A DNA stretch of 64,000 nucleotides from Pholis gunnellus (taxonomy: Eukaryota > Chordata > Actinopteri > Perciformes > Pholidae), in contig OU342806.1 of NCBI GenBank assembly GCA_910591455.2, forward strand, positions 19,931,841 through 19,995,840, written 5' to 3'. This document shows positions 26,421-41,253 of this stretch, in pieces. Within the stretch, counting starts at the first letter, position 1. Each line of letters opens with the position of its first letter. The position numbers and the translations under genes were made by a program. Below the pieces are notes generated by a model. It worked only from the letters and a program-made list of their open reading frames with translations, was not told the DNA's origin and ran no database searches.

Positions 26421-29400
26421 CTCCCCAAGAGTGATGCCAATGATTGGCAGCCGTGATTGTACGTAGAGAAGGAATGTGGGGAGGATGTATTTAACTTTAA
26501 CTTTCCATAACTGTGATTGTCTGTTTCAAACATAAACTGTATAAAGATATTTATACACAGCAGCTAACTGTGTATGAAGGTAAGGTTAGCCAGCACTGTT
26601 GGACTGTTCTTTGTGTTCATATCAGTGTCAGCTGACACATAGATGACATGACAGAGACATTAAAGGTTAGTTATGTGTTCTTTCTTGCCAAAAGAATTCC
26701 GGTGGGGCAGACGTAGCAGCTAGGTTTCAAATGTTTAGGAGTAATAGCTGGTGTTGCACCGACCGAAATAGCTGTAACATTCAAATCATGCAGCGGCATC
26801 TTCGGGTCACTTAATAAACGCTTAATTATGCCTTTCCATTTCTTTGTATGCATGCAATAATGGCAGTTGAAGGAGTTGTATGTTCACAGGCTTAGCTAAA
26901 GGGAGCCCACAGTTCCGGGTGTTTAAATATGAATAACTATAATGAATCGCAATGTCTACTACAACGCAATTACACATTCGTCATCATGGGCAGATTAAAT
27001 CCATTTTACAATAGGCTGTGTGAATATGAATGGTGTTCAAATGGAAACACCAACCAGGGACCAGTCCCAATCTAAGACCAGGTCCACGGCGTTAGTACTC
27101 CATCCTTAGTTATAAAACGATACTAATCGTGTCATTACCAAGAGAAAGTTGAACTGAGGAAAACCACAAACACTTGAACTGTGTTTCCCTTCTAGTTAAA
27201 TACACCGTTGGCTCCGCGGCCAATAACAGGTTACGATCCACGCAGCACATCTACAATCCTACAATACGTAATGAGCCGAGCTGAACGCACTCAAACAGAG
27301 CGCTTGTTTTTCAAGTTGTATGAGGGCCCGATGACATTTCAAGGCAAATTCCATCTCAAGTCCAAACAGATAGCTTGGACAATCTCTTCAGATACACAGT
27401 CTACAGCTGGCCATTGAGCAGTTCAGGCAGTTGAAGGTTATACGTCTCATTTCAGGAAACTACCATCACTTCTTGAGAACGTGTCTTCAGTGTTGCTCCT
27501 CTCACTTTTTCCCCACAGAGATTCCTGTTTGCCAGTGATTTGAACCAGGAACCCATCAGTATTGAACCACTTGCATTGTTCCTTCTACAGTTGGCCTGAG
27601 CCCATGGGAACGTTTAACATTCTCCTCTATCAAAATTAGCAATGCAAATCGATCCACGTGTTCAAGTTATTACCCGTGGTGTGATAAACACAAGAGACGA
27701 AACGGATATGGGAAGAAAAAGAAAAAGTTTAATTTCAAAACCTCTTAATTCTTTCAGCATCAGTGCGGATATCTACTTTAATTAGCATGATCAGGAGCTG
27801 TATCAAGTACTCGCATAAGTGTGTGGGGGGGGGTGTAAATTATGTGCGAGACAATTTTCTCATTTCTCCTGCCTTAACTATATGTGTAATATCTGTTGAC
27901 TTGTGAAACAATGACAGGAGAGGAGATGGATGGAGAATGTGAAACAAAGGAAAGAAATGGAGAAGATTAGAGATTGTTTTCATGAAGTGAAAAGGGAACG
28001 TATATATTGGAGTGAGGTGGGGGAGGGGGAAATATAGCTGCCAACTAATTATGATATCTTACAAAGTACTTACAGGCCACTTAACGGAGCCCCTTTACAA
28101 TCCGTCCCTGAAATGAATAAGCCTTCATCCAGGGATAAATGTTATACTCCTGTCCTTGAGGCTTGGATAAGCCGTCTGTGTGACTGTCATCAGCACGAGG
28201 CCGGCGAGACACATCCATCCTAATAAAGTGTTCAAGTGGCTGCTAGCATACCGCTGCTGATCAGCTCCGCATGGCACCCGCCTGGGGACCGGGACAGCCC
28301 AGACGGGACACTTCGTTTCATTTCTCCAATCGGATGTCGTTTAGCCTCATGTTGCGCTAACGCTGGGCTGAAATGAGTGAGGAAAGGCCCCGCCGGGCAC
28401 AAGAAATCAGATGAGCATGAGCATACTTATAATCTACAGAATCTGACAATGTCATTGCTCACATGTTTTGAAAAAGGGGGGTAGGGGGGGGCAGACAGAA
28501 GATTGTGCCCGGAATGATACACGTTGTTAGTTCTGCAGATCTGCAAACAAACCGTACCCAGCCCCGGTAGAAGCATGGGAAGTTTTTTCTGCCTAGTAAA
28601 ATGAGTCCTCAGCCGGCACAATGTCGGGCCGGTGACAAAAGAAGAAGAGAACACACAAAACTTCCCTTCAAACCAATATTACTTCCCTTGTTAGCCTGGA
28701 AAGAGGAACACAACATGGACAAATTATTTTCTGAAGATAGTGGAAACGTAATGGAAACACGGCCTTGTGACCTAGGGAACTGCTAGATTTTAATATTTAA
28801 TATTCCATCACCAAGGCTACTGCCCCCCCCCCCCGCCCCCCAAACACACAGCCCACAGCCTACCCGTGCAGTTAAAGCTGTATATCGGGTGAGAGCGTAT
28901 TGAATGCAGGTAGTGATATATCTTATGGTTTTAATTACATCTGGGTTTCATTTTCAGAGCTCATTGGTATGCGAGGTGCGGGACTGTGGCTTAAGACTGT
29001 TTTTTTCTAAAAGGCAAATAAAAAGAATCAAATCAACAGATTCAAAATCCCTCTCTGCTGTTCTCTGATCTCAATAGAGTTGGAGATTTCAAAGTTTTCA
29101 GCAATGGCAGCTGAGCGGGGGAGGAAGCATGTGAAGGTTTTATTGGAAACGTGGTCTTTATTTTGAGGAAAATAAAAAATGGTTTGGACGTACTAAAGCA
29201 ATGGCTCACCTGTTTGTGTGCAGAAATGTTCAGCCACATCAAACTTGAAGCGAGTATCAGAGCTGCTCGGTTCTGGAGCATCCGGAGCTGTGTAATTAAT
29301 TCCTGTGCTGGATTACCGTATTCCCTCATGGTCATCAGCTAGACGGCACAATTCAACACCTTAGTTCTACACCGTGTGAATGATAACGCGGTATAGCCGT

Positions 29401-32400
29401 GGTAAAAATGCTAATTCGCATCAAATATCCAGTATTGTGGCATCATGTTTTATAACATGGAAGAAATCCAGTGTGCAACCCGTGCTTAGCGTGTTAAATG
29501 GTAAAAAGCGATCCAGCTCATCGGTGGGAAGCCTGATTACCAGATCGTTTAAATCAGTACAACACGAGACTAAAACATGAGTCCCATCCGGGCAAACCTA
29601 CAGCAGCATTAACAGCATTGTTTCTTTCAATAGCCCTCAACAAAGGCTGTGATTAGTAAGACTTCTCAGTGCCAGCGCAATATGACTAATTTCATTTAGA
29701 CTTTATTATAATTCTGCCTGCGGGAGGCACTTGTATTAACACCTGAGGTTTGGTTCCAAGTTGTAAACAAATAAAAAACACACGTAAATCAAAGACAGCG
29801 CAATGTCAAACGAAATACTGCATGAACTCACTCCGCCACCCCTCATAATTAATGCAGCGAGCACCTTGGACCTGCATGTGTTGCTGCCTCCTCTTGTCTC
29901 GCACCAGACCTCATCAATCATTTCAAAGCAACCCTGTGCGATGAAAATGTTGAATTCATATCCTGTTTACCAGCAAAGCACCGAAAAAAGGGCTGGAGAG
30001 CTAATAAATCACAAATGAGGAAGGTTAACGCCCTGAATGAAGACTGTAGCTGATCCCAATTCATGATTTCAGTCTTTGGTTGTCACGGATGAGCGAAAGG
30101 ATGCAGGTGAACGATTATGCGAATAAACCAAACTATCGCGGCTCGCTGCGTCGGGCAATTTATCATCTTCAGGCGGCGGGGGGTGGGGCCGCATCCCAAC
30201 CCCCCTTATTAGCACATGATCAATGTTTATTAGCATGGCTAAAGAAGTAAATCAAGATAAGACCTTTACCATGATCGCACTCCTCCACACTGTTAAGATA
30301 CAGAGAAAGCCACGGACAGATTTGTGCATTGAACTAAATATTACCACAGTGGTTTAGAGGGTGTGTCAGAATCTCACTATTGTTTCTGGAGGCTGACTCT
30401 GGCCCTTTTCCTGTTCAGCAGGAGGCGGTTTATGCTGTCGACTGAGAGTCTAACGCCGCTGTTATCAAGTAGAAAAGTTGCATATTCACAAATAGTGCTG
30501 TGAATCTTAGCCACGGAACGTTTTTGGTCAAGTTCCCTTGAGCTTTTGCCAAAAAAGAAATGTAAAAATCAAAGTCGTCCCTTGAGGGTGCCCTGACGTC
30601 AGCTCCCCCGCCTCGACCCCTTTTCACAAAGATTATTTGAATATATATAAATGACATTGTTGGGGTTCAAACGGGAACAAAATATGAGGCATGTTTTAAA
30701 CCACCACCTCTTTCTTCATGGGAAATTCCGCCACAGGTGCCGGCGCACTTCAAAGCCCTCCGATGGTGGGGCTTATGAATATTTTAGTAACGGGCTACAA
30801 TGTTAAGCTCTGAGGATGCGCTATCAAACTTCAAACCTGTACAACAGCGAGGAGCTCCTAATGAACGCACCGCCGCTAAATTAACGGCGACAGCGTGGTG
30901 CAAGTCGAGCAATTACCTGTGACTGATATAACTATAAACTCCAACTGTGAGATTTTATGGCTTTTCATTTAGTATGATCCAAGTAAATATCCCCATATTT
31001 GTGATTATGCTTTGGAGCTTTTTCATAAATCTTGACTTCTTTCTTCTGATGAAACCTACAACTTGAAGATAACGAACATGTGAGCTATGCTGTGTTATCG
31101 TTGTGTTTTATTACACGACCTACGAAAATAGTTGCACTGTGTAAAAATTGCTGTTAGATTTCACTCTCCCCAGTGATGGCTGGAATTTGTTACGGTCATT
31201 TATTCTGGCGTTGATGATCTATTACAGCGATCAATCATCGACTCAGCCATCTGTCAATGCATAGATCTGGAGCTGAAATTATTCGTCGACTATAAACGTG
31301 TCTGTGCAAAGTCAATTTAGGAGTCCACAGCGGGAGTCACAGATGAACGGCTACCGTCAGAGGAGATTATAGAAAGGCATAACGAGGGCAAGTGTCAAAA
31401 GAGGAAGAAAGGTGGGCTGAGATGGTGGCGTTTATCCCCACAAAGTATATTATTCATTGGAATCATCCATCTCAAAAACTGAATTTTAAATTGTGTTGTC
31501 AAATTCAGTCCATCTACCCAAAGCCAGGATAAACAGGTAAGCACAGAAATGCCTGCGGATATTCCAGAAATCCGGTAGTAAACCAGCCATTGTGCCTGTG
31601 CAAGTGTCTGCCACATTAGATTCTAGTGAAAATTCAGCTTCATTTACAAAAACAACATTTAAACCTACTGTCTTTATTTTATTTACATGTCTTTGGGATG
31701 TGGTTGACACTGGTTGCATTAATTATTCATATTCTTAAAAGGATAGTTTTAAAAAAAAAAACTACTACGTGTTTTATGCTGAAGCACATGAACTCTAAAT
31801 CAGGTATATTATTATCATAAAGTGCCTGCTCAACGTTATCAATGGTTTCCATATATTTATTAAATATTGTGATTAAAAAGGGGATAAGCTTCGATTCAGA
31901 ATTCCCAAACAAGTCCATTTTTCACAGCGCACAATTCGTGCTGATGTTGTTGATACAGTACCTGAGGAAAACGTGCTGTCAGCATAAAACACGACCCTAG
32001 CCATCACTCGCCTTTCTTTGCATGTAGATGTTTTTCTATTTTTATTCTAAATAGATGCAAAACACTTAATATATCAATAACCCTGCCGTGCCAGCTGTTT
32101 GCAAACAGCATCTCATTAGCTGCTAATTTCCGCTGCTAAAATCAGACTCAAGGCTTTCACATGCGTCCATTGTATTAAAAACTGCCCTGAGATTTCCATC
32201 AGTCAGCACTTTCCACATCTCACAACCCTGCAGGTCTACCGTAAAACTAAAAGTCAGTTCTCCACACTGCCAGTGACATAAAACCAATAACTCAGCCGGC
32301 TGGCCGATCAGTCCCCTCGTACAATTAGTCCGTTTAACTTTAAACAATTGGCTTTTCGTGTCAGTTAGGGCGCCGACATCGAGACACCGTACCCACAACA

Positions 32401-33645
32401 CAATTGGGATGCTGCAAATTAGGTAGAGCTCGACGAAGAATCCACACTGATTAGGCGGTGATGCAATGTCAAATCAACTCTCTTTGATTATAGGAAAAGA
32501 AGACAATACTGGAGATTGGTTTGCATTTTAAGTGTGCATCAGCCTGCACATGCAAGACGAAATAACCCCAAAGAACGGGATGGCAGGAGATGCTCTTCAC
32601 GAGTGGTTCGCCCATTGACTAGAAAGAACTTTCAGCTGAGTGCGATCCCAAGCAATCAGTGTACAAATCTACTCGCCGGTTAATCAAACTAAACCAGCCT
32701 CGCTGCTTTCCAGCCAGTCAAGAGTTCACTCACAGATCAGCGGCATCGGAGGGGTCACGCGGGGCGACCATTTTTGTCTGGCTGATCTGAAATGTGCAGT
32801 CGCCGGGAGATAATCCCTCATTGGGTCTAATTATCCTAAGTCTCTGGTGAGATGGCAAATTAGCCCCGCTCCGAGGAGCAGCGAGGATCGGACTGAAGCC
32901 ACGTAACGGCATTCCGGCGGCTGATATCTACAACCGCTCTGCAGCGTGGGAAGTTACAAGTGATGCTTTAGAAGATTTGAAGAACAGGAAACATCCCCCG
33001 AGGAAGCCTGAAGTACAGAAGGAGTAAAAAAACCAAACATAATAATAATAATAAATAAAAAGCCACCTTCAAAGACAGTCAAAAAGCAAATGGGACTAAA
33101 TTGCTCAAAGGGACTACAAGAGATTAGTGTCATAAGTGTGTTTGGTCTCAGAGCTTTTCATCCACTTCCTCTCCTGCTTCTTTTCAAAAAGTTCCATCCC
33201 TTTGTTGTGTTCCTTTCTTTAATTAGAACAAGAGAGATTGAAGCACTGCAGGAAACGGAAAGGTATTTCATCTTCTGTTTTAACCCGGTCTCAGACTACC
33301 TCAGGTCAACAGTTCAAAGAGGGAATGTACAGTATATACTGACACGAGCAAGCTGCCGTATGTCATGGAAAAAAATAGTTGCTCATGTTTTGCAGTGCAG
33401 TCAGGCAGCTCACACTGACCAGACTGTGCTACACTGAGGCCAGAGGTATTGTTCTCTCATTTCCCTTCCATAAAATCTCCTTCCTGAACACACACACACA
33501 CACAGTAACCCACTGGCCAACTATATTAAATCCATCCCATAATTCAACAGAGAACGGAGGAGTGGAGTGGAAATGTTGACATTACACACATCCTGCGCAT
33601 TATAAAAAGCAAGTCGACCTGCTCTACTGTACCCGCAACAGACCC

Positions 33646-33750
<105 letters not shown>

Positions 33751-36317
33751 GATCTTGTTGTGTGTACAGTATTACCTGCCATGCATGCTGGTATTTGCTC
33801 ATCGTCCCGTGCGAGTACGACTTTTTCGACATCTTGTTTTCTTCATGCTGCGTAAATACCACATAACATAGGTGCATTGATCCCTGTTGATTTATGGTAA
33901 TACTCCGACATGTTCCTACGCTGGCTTTGTTTTCCCATCTGTTTGTATGGGACTGGTCTCGGGGGAAACGAGACACTAGAGTGTGTGCCAAAATGGAACA
34001 ATGCCGGTTTGGTTTTTGTTCAATGCTGACCGAGAGAGAGTTTATGACACGAAAGTGGGGTTCTTCAGCAAGGTAAAATAACAGCATACAGTACACATAA
34101 CCCTTATCAACCTCTCCATACATATATATATACATATACTCTAAACAATGCGAGGACCCTGTGGTGAACAATGCCCTCTTGAAGAAGAAAACAGGAAACT
34201 TGGTAACATAAAATGAAAAACCGACATACGGCACTCCATTGGTAATGCTACGGTGTCGTTACTCTACGAGTGTTCGTCATCTGTCCCGCCTGTATTTTTT
34301 TAACCCCATGGCTCCCAGTCAAATCCTCCACAGCAGAAAATGTTCTTTGGTTTAAATCCTCATTCGTTCATGTTCTTCTTCCTTCATTACTTTCTCTCTC
34401 CTGCTGTGTATTCCCCCCCCCCCCCCCTCCCGTCTCTTCTTCAACCATATTCTCCTTCATGTATTTTCTCTCCCTCGGTGGCGGGCGTGAAGCCATGATT
34501 TGCCCTCTAGCCAGCTCTATTTTGCACGACGAGCTAATGAGATAAAAAAACAAAAGAAAAAACACATCACTGAAACAAGCAGCCTTGATCAGTGAAAGCA
34601 AACCAGACGCACAGACACAGCAGTCGCACATCTGTCAAATGATTGCTGGTGTTGCTTTGTGCGCGCCGCCATGTGTGCTCTCTAATGCCGCCTTATCGAC
34701 ATGGCCGCCGGCCTCCGACGCCTCAAAGATCCACGGCACAACTTGATTCGTTAGGCTCAGTTTTTTCGGAAACTTTGCCGAGGTCGACCGAGTGCAGTCG
34801 GGGTCTGAAGCTGCCCCTGAAGTTATTCTGATTCCATGACAGAACGCAGGGGGAGAGAGAGAAATCCTGATGGAGCCAGAAAATGATTTCCACTGGAGAT
34901 TTGTCGAGTTTGTCTTTCGGAAAAAAAAAACCTGCGGGATGAAAACAAAACTAGATAGCTGGATTTGTGTTTAAGTAAGTTATAAACGTTCAACCAAACA
35001 GTCGATGTCGCTTCTCTTCTGTTCTCAGCATCACGTCCAATAACTGGTGTCTTGAGAACATTGTTGTTAGAAATACTTTCGGGATGATTTCCCGCGTTCA
35101 GTCCATTTGTTTGTTGACTGGATGAATCAAACCAACCTTTCTATTTGCATTCCAGTGGTTTGCGAGCAATGGGAGTCCTGGAGGTGGAGGGAGAGGTCCG
35201 AATGAAACATTCAAGAATCTGCTGCAGATGAAAAGCACCGTGCAGAATGAGTTCTGACATTATCGATATGGATGACTCGAACAGCAACGCACGATGGCCA
35301 TGCGGGAGCTTGTTAACAGGAAATAATTCTGACCTCCAGAAAAGGGAATATTCAGGTTTGCGGGGTAGAGAAACAAAAGGCCGGGGGGGGGATGGGAGAG
35401 TGGTAACCACTGCAAATGAAAGAGTTGTGAAAATTCACAACCGGAATAATTGCTTACTGCCTCGCTTCAGCAGAGACGGTAAGAACGAGATTGTATTGAT
35501 TTATGGATGGATCTTAAGTTGAAGAGGTCAATGCCTTCCAATAGCTGATTCATTTTCTGGAAATTTCAATTACCTTATTGCTTGGGATTCTGCACTGCCA
35601 ACGTCAGCCCTGTGTTTTCTATCCAAGTATATTAACCCAAATTTCACATGAACTTAAGTAAACGTTTTAGAGACAGAGGAAACACAGCAGCCGGGCTGCA
35701 TGAACAGAAAGCTAGCCGAACCACCACGAAGAGGACGTTTTAACTTAATTGGACTTTCAGGAGCCCTCGTACTACCAGATCCTTCTCTTCACCAAAATCA
35801 CAGAGAGAGGAGTGGATAGTGGAGCACGCAGGCGTCTCTGGTGTGCACAAATCAAATGTTAGCAACTGGGCTTAACCCAAAACCGGCTGGCCAGAACAGC
35901 TCTAATCCAGAATTGGCTGCTGATATAGCTGACAGCATTGTGAATAAATCACTTTTGTAATTGTGGAACAGACATCCAGCAGAGAGAGAGAAAAAAAAAC
36001 AAGCCAAGAGTCTGAAAGTTTCAGACATTTTTAATTCCCATTAAAATGAAATTCAGAACCGATTTTGCAGCTGACAAATGTTTAGAGACCTTTCACGACT
36101 TGTTTGCATGTTTTTGATCCTCCGCATGCCGTCTTCCCTATTAGGGTCGAACATGATCAGCCACTGGGCTGAGGGAATAAATAGATAACTTTACTGCCCA
36201 TTACGACAGTATCCCTCCCAAACTCAACCAAGCAACTCAAATTGACTTAATCTACTTTTGAATATACGCGTCTAGTCCGCATTTTATCAAATGTGTGTCA
36301 TGCAGCGGGACTCGCCC

Positions 36318-36435
36318 TGGCCTGGTCTCGGTCTCGACTTGGTCTCAAACCCTCAAAGTCTTGCTCATGTCTCATTTTCGATGAATTCTGGTCTTGGTCA
36401 TTACTTGGAATGAATTCAGACGGTCTTGACTCTAA
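36318..36435 (+). repeat. Dispersed repeat fragment with GGTCTCGGTCTCGACTTGG words
   Basis: CTGGTCTCGGTCTCGACTTG, then TCAAACCCTCAAAGTCTTG and GTCTTGGTC, is a low-complexity TCTCG/TCTTGG pattern that I recognise from a common teleost repeat. Boundaries are approximate and the class unknown. Confidence 0.5.
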
Positions 36436-39400
36436 CATTGGGCTGAATGTAATGCAAGCCAAACACCTCTATAAAGAGCTAGAGAGAGGAGAGCGTGGCT
36501 GGGGGAGATGAAAGAGAGGTAGAGGTAAGAGATGAAACACTGAGTTAGTGTTTCTCCCCTCTTTGAGCCTGTACTGATGTTTTTCATCTTCTCTACCTCC
36601 AGCACCGGGAGTGATGGATGAGGATGACATTGATGGATGGCATCCTCGCGACTTAACCCCCTCCCCTCCTCCAACTCTGAACTAGAATCAATTAAGTGGC
36701 GCGCTCTCCTCTGAGCTGGAAGTGAGACAATCAGCTAGATATACATCATTTCTTCCCCGGTCCCCCTCTGACACACGAGTACGGCGGGGGGAAAATAGCG
36801 GGGTGTCGGTTGGGGGTGGGGGGGGGGGGGGAGAGCACAGCGAAGAGCAGACGGTGAAATCACAGCTATACAGAGGTGAGTAGGTGGGCCCTTAAATAGA
36901 TTGATATCAAACCATTCGGTCAGTGTCGTCCATTATTACAATGGGGATAGTGCTGCCAGGGACGGTTATTTATATTATAGGTGAACCTGAACGTTTCTTT
37001 CCTCTTTTCCCAGATTAATCGATTTATGTTTAATTGATGCAATGGGCTGGAAACCTTCCCCAGAGCCTAAAGTGAGGACTTCAGAAGGCTTGTTTTTACA
37101 ACAAGCAAGTCCAAAATCAAAAGATATTAAAATTGCAGTGATATAAAACAGAGAAAATCTGCAAATATTCACATTGTAGGAGTCTGAGCCAGCAAAAGTT
37201 TGGCTTTTTTAATTTGATAAATGATTGAAGCCCTTGATCGTTTATTAAAATGATTCAATCAAGTTATAGTTTCAGCACTCAATGGTGTGGTTGATCTGTT
37301 TACTTCAGTATTCATTAGAGAACTGGGTAATAACAAATAAACTCAAATTATATTCACAGATCCTGAATAGATTGCTCCTAATGGGTGCATCAATACTTGA
37401 TCATATTTGTGTTAAATTATTACACAGCGTGGTTTTAATGGGCTTTTCATGAATGAAAAAAATACAGTTTTGGAAACAAACATTCAAAATACCAAAGTTG
37501 ATTGCATGATTACATCTTAGTGCTGATACACGTCGTTATCAATTTAATTACAACGTCAATCATAAATTAAACCGTTTTGCGCCATCATTCATCAGATGTT
37601 TTTAAACCATGCAATTATCTCAATATGTTAAATGTAAAAGCTGTTGGTCTGTGTTCGCATTGTTGACTGTTTTTGCCAATTAACTGTGAAATAGACAGAA
37701 AAAAAAGGCAAGAACAAAAAAAGAAAGAGAAAATGTTCAAGGGAATGGCAGCAAGGGATGGAGAAATACGGTGAGTCCCAAACGAGCACTAGAGTTTGAG
37801 AGAGGGAGCGGAAAACAAATGAGACAAAGGATGGAAAGAAATAATAAGGGAATGAATAACGGGTGTGGGCTCGGAACAGTTTATCCACACGGTGGCTGAG
37901 GGGAAAGCACGGCTGACAGCAGCAGCCTGCATCTTTAATGAAAGTGTCTGTGGAGGGGCAAGGGTTTCATTAAAACCATATTGGAGGGCAACATCATTTC
38001 ACCGTTCCGACCCACACACACACACACTGGAGAACTAACAATCTCTGTAACCCCCCCCCATCATCCCATTTCCTTGGCTTTCTTTCATCTGTGCTGATCT
38101 AAAAGCCAGAGGAATCATTGAAGCAATGCTAGGCGGATGTGCTCGGATACTTCCTCCTCAGCTTGTTCCAATTTCTTTTTGGTACATAAAGAATATGACA
38201 GCCCGTGTGATGGCAGTTACACCCGGAGGAAACCTTCGCAGGAACAGCACGTGAAGAATATACAAGACAGCCGTACCAAATGTAATGTTATTGTGCCGCG
38301 GACGTAGATTTTGTTATAAACTTCACTGTCAAAACGCCGTTATTCCCTCAAGCTTCCCGTGGCAAAAGAGATGTCTGGCTCCGAAAACGCCTGTGACATT
38401 TTAAAAGGATTAATGGAGGTGGGGATCACTATTTGGCAGACTTGAATTTGGCCCGAGGAAATGCAGAGGGAGTGGCGGAAGTTGGTTTGGAGCACTGAGA
38501 TTTAAGCAAGGACTGGGGGCAGGGGTGGGTGGGAGGGGCTTACTACAAGCAAGGTTAGGGGAGGTGTTTAGGTGGGCTCCTCCCGGCAGCATTAAGACAC
38601 AGCAGAGGGAAGCAGATAAGGACAGGAGGGCCGACTGCAGGATTGAGACGCGGCCACAGAGAGGAGATAGGATGGTTGCCGCGGCGAGATAACGGCGAGG
38701 TTCTGGAGCTGATAGATGAGGGCAGCTCCAAGGTCAGCCGGGGAGCGTGCATACTATTATCAGGCTGTGCCACCGAGTGTTTTCTGTCATATCTGCGAGT
38801 GTACGCCAATGAATGACCGGCACCGATCTGTAAGCACGTATTGTATGCAAACTAGGCCTTTTGTATGTTCCTCTGGCATCTTTCCACCAGGGTCCCATTG
38901 GAACGAAGCAGCACAACGGCCTCAACTCAAGAGGGGGAGGGGGGGGGCTTCAACAAAATGTAATAATATATTTTTGTTGTAAAAATATTTACAACAGGTT
39001 ACCAAGAGCAACTCAAAAACAACACAGACTAAAGTCTGCCCATGGAATGAGTCTGAATACATTCAAGTGGCAGTTTCAGGTAGATTAGCAACATCAGACA
39101 TTTACAAATAGATTATATTTAACCTAATAATCTAATCTCTCAATGTAGGTAAGAAATGATACAACATTGGTAGTAAACAGTGCTCATGATTTTCTATTAT
39201 GACTTTCCTTCAGATATTGGTATTCGTAAAAGAAAAAGCTCCGTTCATGAAGGAGAAAGAAGAACACTTCTTTGAAGTTAAATGGCTTCTTTCTTGATAT
39301 CCGTGACTAGATCACCATTTAAACTGCTGAATCAAATAGTCCACAGGAAAATAGGAGACACATTTTGATAATGGCAGCAAATCTTCAATGAAAATGTGCT

Positions 39401-39604
39401 GCTTTTCTATTTCTCTATCCCTGTAAACCAAAGTCTTTTGATTTGGGACTGTCGTTCAGATAAACCAGCGTTGTGATTTTATCTCCTTGGGGTCCAGTAA
39501 GTTGTGGAAACAAGTTAATGAATCAAAGCCCAACCTGTTATGGGGAAGGCCAGCAAACTAATGAGTGCACCTTGAGTTAACAGGGAACTAAGCACATGCT
39601 CTCT

Positions 39605-40005
39605 GTGTGGTAGGAGGGGAAGAGTGAGTCACTCTCGCTAGCTGAGCTATGAAAACCATGCCAAGTATGCGGGGAAGGAACGCAGAGGAGCATAATGAGG
39701 AGTAAAGGAAGGGCAAGATGAAGATACGGAGGGGGAGGATTGAAGAACTAAAAGTAGAACGAAGAGGAGAGAGACAGGAACAAGAAGCAAAGCCAGAGGA
39801 ATACAAAAGGGGAGGAGTGGGGGGGGGGAGAGGGAGGAGGAGGACAGGGATGGAGTAGGGTGAAAAGAGGAGGTAGAAAAGATAATGTAAAGGAAGCAGA
39901 GGAGGAGAAATGGAGAAATCTAGGGAGGCAAGGGAAGTGAAAGATAAGAAGGGAGAATAAGAGGATGCTGAAGAGGAGGTAGAGGAGAAAAATTAGCCAG
40001 AGGGA
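39605..40005. repeat. Purine-rich (GA) tract of about 400 bp
   Basis: The plus strand is almost entirely A and G, with words such as GGAGGAGGAGG, GAAGAGGAG and a G10 run, and few pyrimidines. Such polypurine-polypyrimidine DNA can form triplex (H-DNA). No repeat unit of fixed length is visible. Confidence 0.85.
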
Positions 40006-40387
40006 GAACTTTGTTCCTGTAAATCACTTGATGTCTTTATTTCCTACCTGCTCCTGAAGGCGTTCATAATAAGACCACTTTCAACTGTAAAGTGGATGCT
40101 GTGCAGATATCATAAAGAGTCGGGTGAAAAGTGGAGGGGAGTAGGCCTTGGAGGGGTGTGTGTGTGGGGGGGGGTAGAACTGTAGCTTGAGGTGTCTCTA
40201 TCTGACCGCTTGTTTTCCTTCAATCTCGCCTTCTTAGACTGTAGCTACAGGACGGGTGCAAGAGTGACAATCAGACAGCTATGCAGGCGGCAGTGAGACG
40301 CCAGACCAGAGCAGCCTGCGGTGTCCCTGCTGAGGTGTGAGGGTGCAGGCATTCGATGGCAGAACACCGACCCACGCCAGTTCTTCA

Positions 40388-40892
40388 GGCTACATCCACA
40401 CTAATTCAATGATTTCCGTCTATACTAACGTGAGTGAAAACGAATATCACATGACTATTCATGTACACAGGGCATGCGGTGTAGTAGCATTATAAAACGC
40501 AGAATTGAACTGCACAACAGCTGCTAGAATAGACAACAAGGTCAGCAATGCCTGTAATCCGTTGTTGAATTAACCACTGGTAGTTGATCGATAATGTACG
40601 GCTGTTGTTGATTGGTTCTCTCCTGGCGGCGTGGCCAATCAAGGAAGGACCCAATCAAGTAGTGTGCGAGTCTGCGTCATCGTTTTTAAAAAGGTCCCCG
40701 TTTCCTCCCATTTAACTACGACGCTACCCCAGACCTTTCAAAATAACTCGGCGTCGGTAGCGTTATTTAAGTTATAAACGCTTCAGTTTTTGGGGGGGTT
40801 TTAAAACTCCGGTGCAGTGTGGACGCTAGGCGTAAACTTAGCAAAAGATATGCGTTTTAAAATGGAAGTGTGGTAGAAGCGTGGATGTAGCC
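40388..40892. mobile_element. MITE with 12-bp terminal inverted repeats (505 bp)
   Basis: Left end GGCTACATCCAC (40388-40399) and right end GTGGATGTAGCC (40881-40892) are perfect inverted complements, and subterminal sequence is also partly complementary (TTTAAAACT and TTTTAAAATGG regions near the right end). Internal sequence has no coding capacity. The words ACATCCAC, ACGCTTC and GTGTGGACGC recur in a family of short non-autonomous DNA transposons I know from fish. No convincing target duplication is seen, so the superfamily is left open. Confidence 0.75.
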
Positions 40893-41199
40893 CAATACCA
40901 ACATGGTTACTGATATCAGCTTTCTTGCTCCCTCATTGGTCAAATGCCTGCCACTGGTTTGTAGAACATTTGAGACATACTGGACTTAACAGTTCACTTC
41001 GACAACTGAACCATTAAAAAACAAAGCTTACACTTCATTACATACAGATCCAATGCAATAGCGTATTTTACATTGGACAGCTGATGGACAACATGGTGGT
41101 GTTCTACTGAAGTTGACCCTTCCTCTACTTCTGAACGGTCTCCTCTCCGCCAGAAGCAGCATCATCTCTAACCTCGCCGTCCTAATGTTGATGCCGCGA

Positions 41200-41253
41200 G
41201 GGCGGGTGGGGGTGGGGGTGGGGGTGGGGGGGGGGGGGGGGGGGGGGGGGGGG
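41200..41253. repeat. (GGGGGT)n then poly-G tract
   Basis: GGGTGGGGGTGGGGGTGGGG leads into an uninterrupted run of about 27 G. This is the strongest G-quadruplex-forming sequence in the window on the plus strand. Confidence 0.95.
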
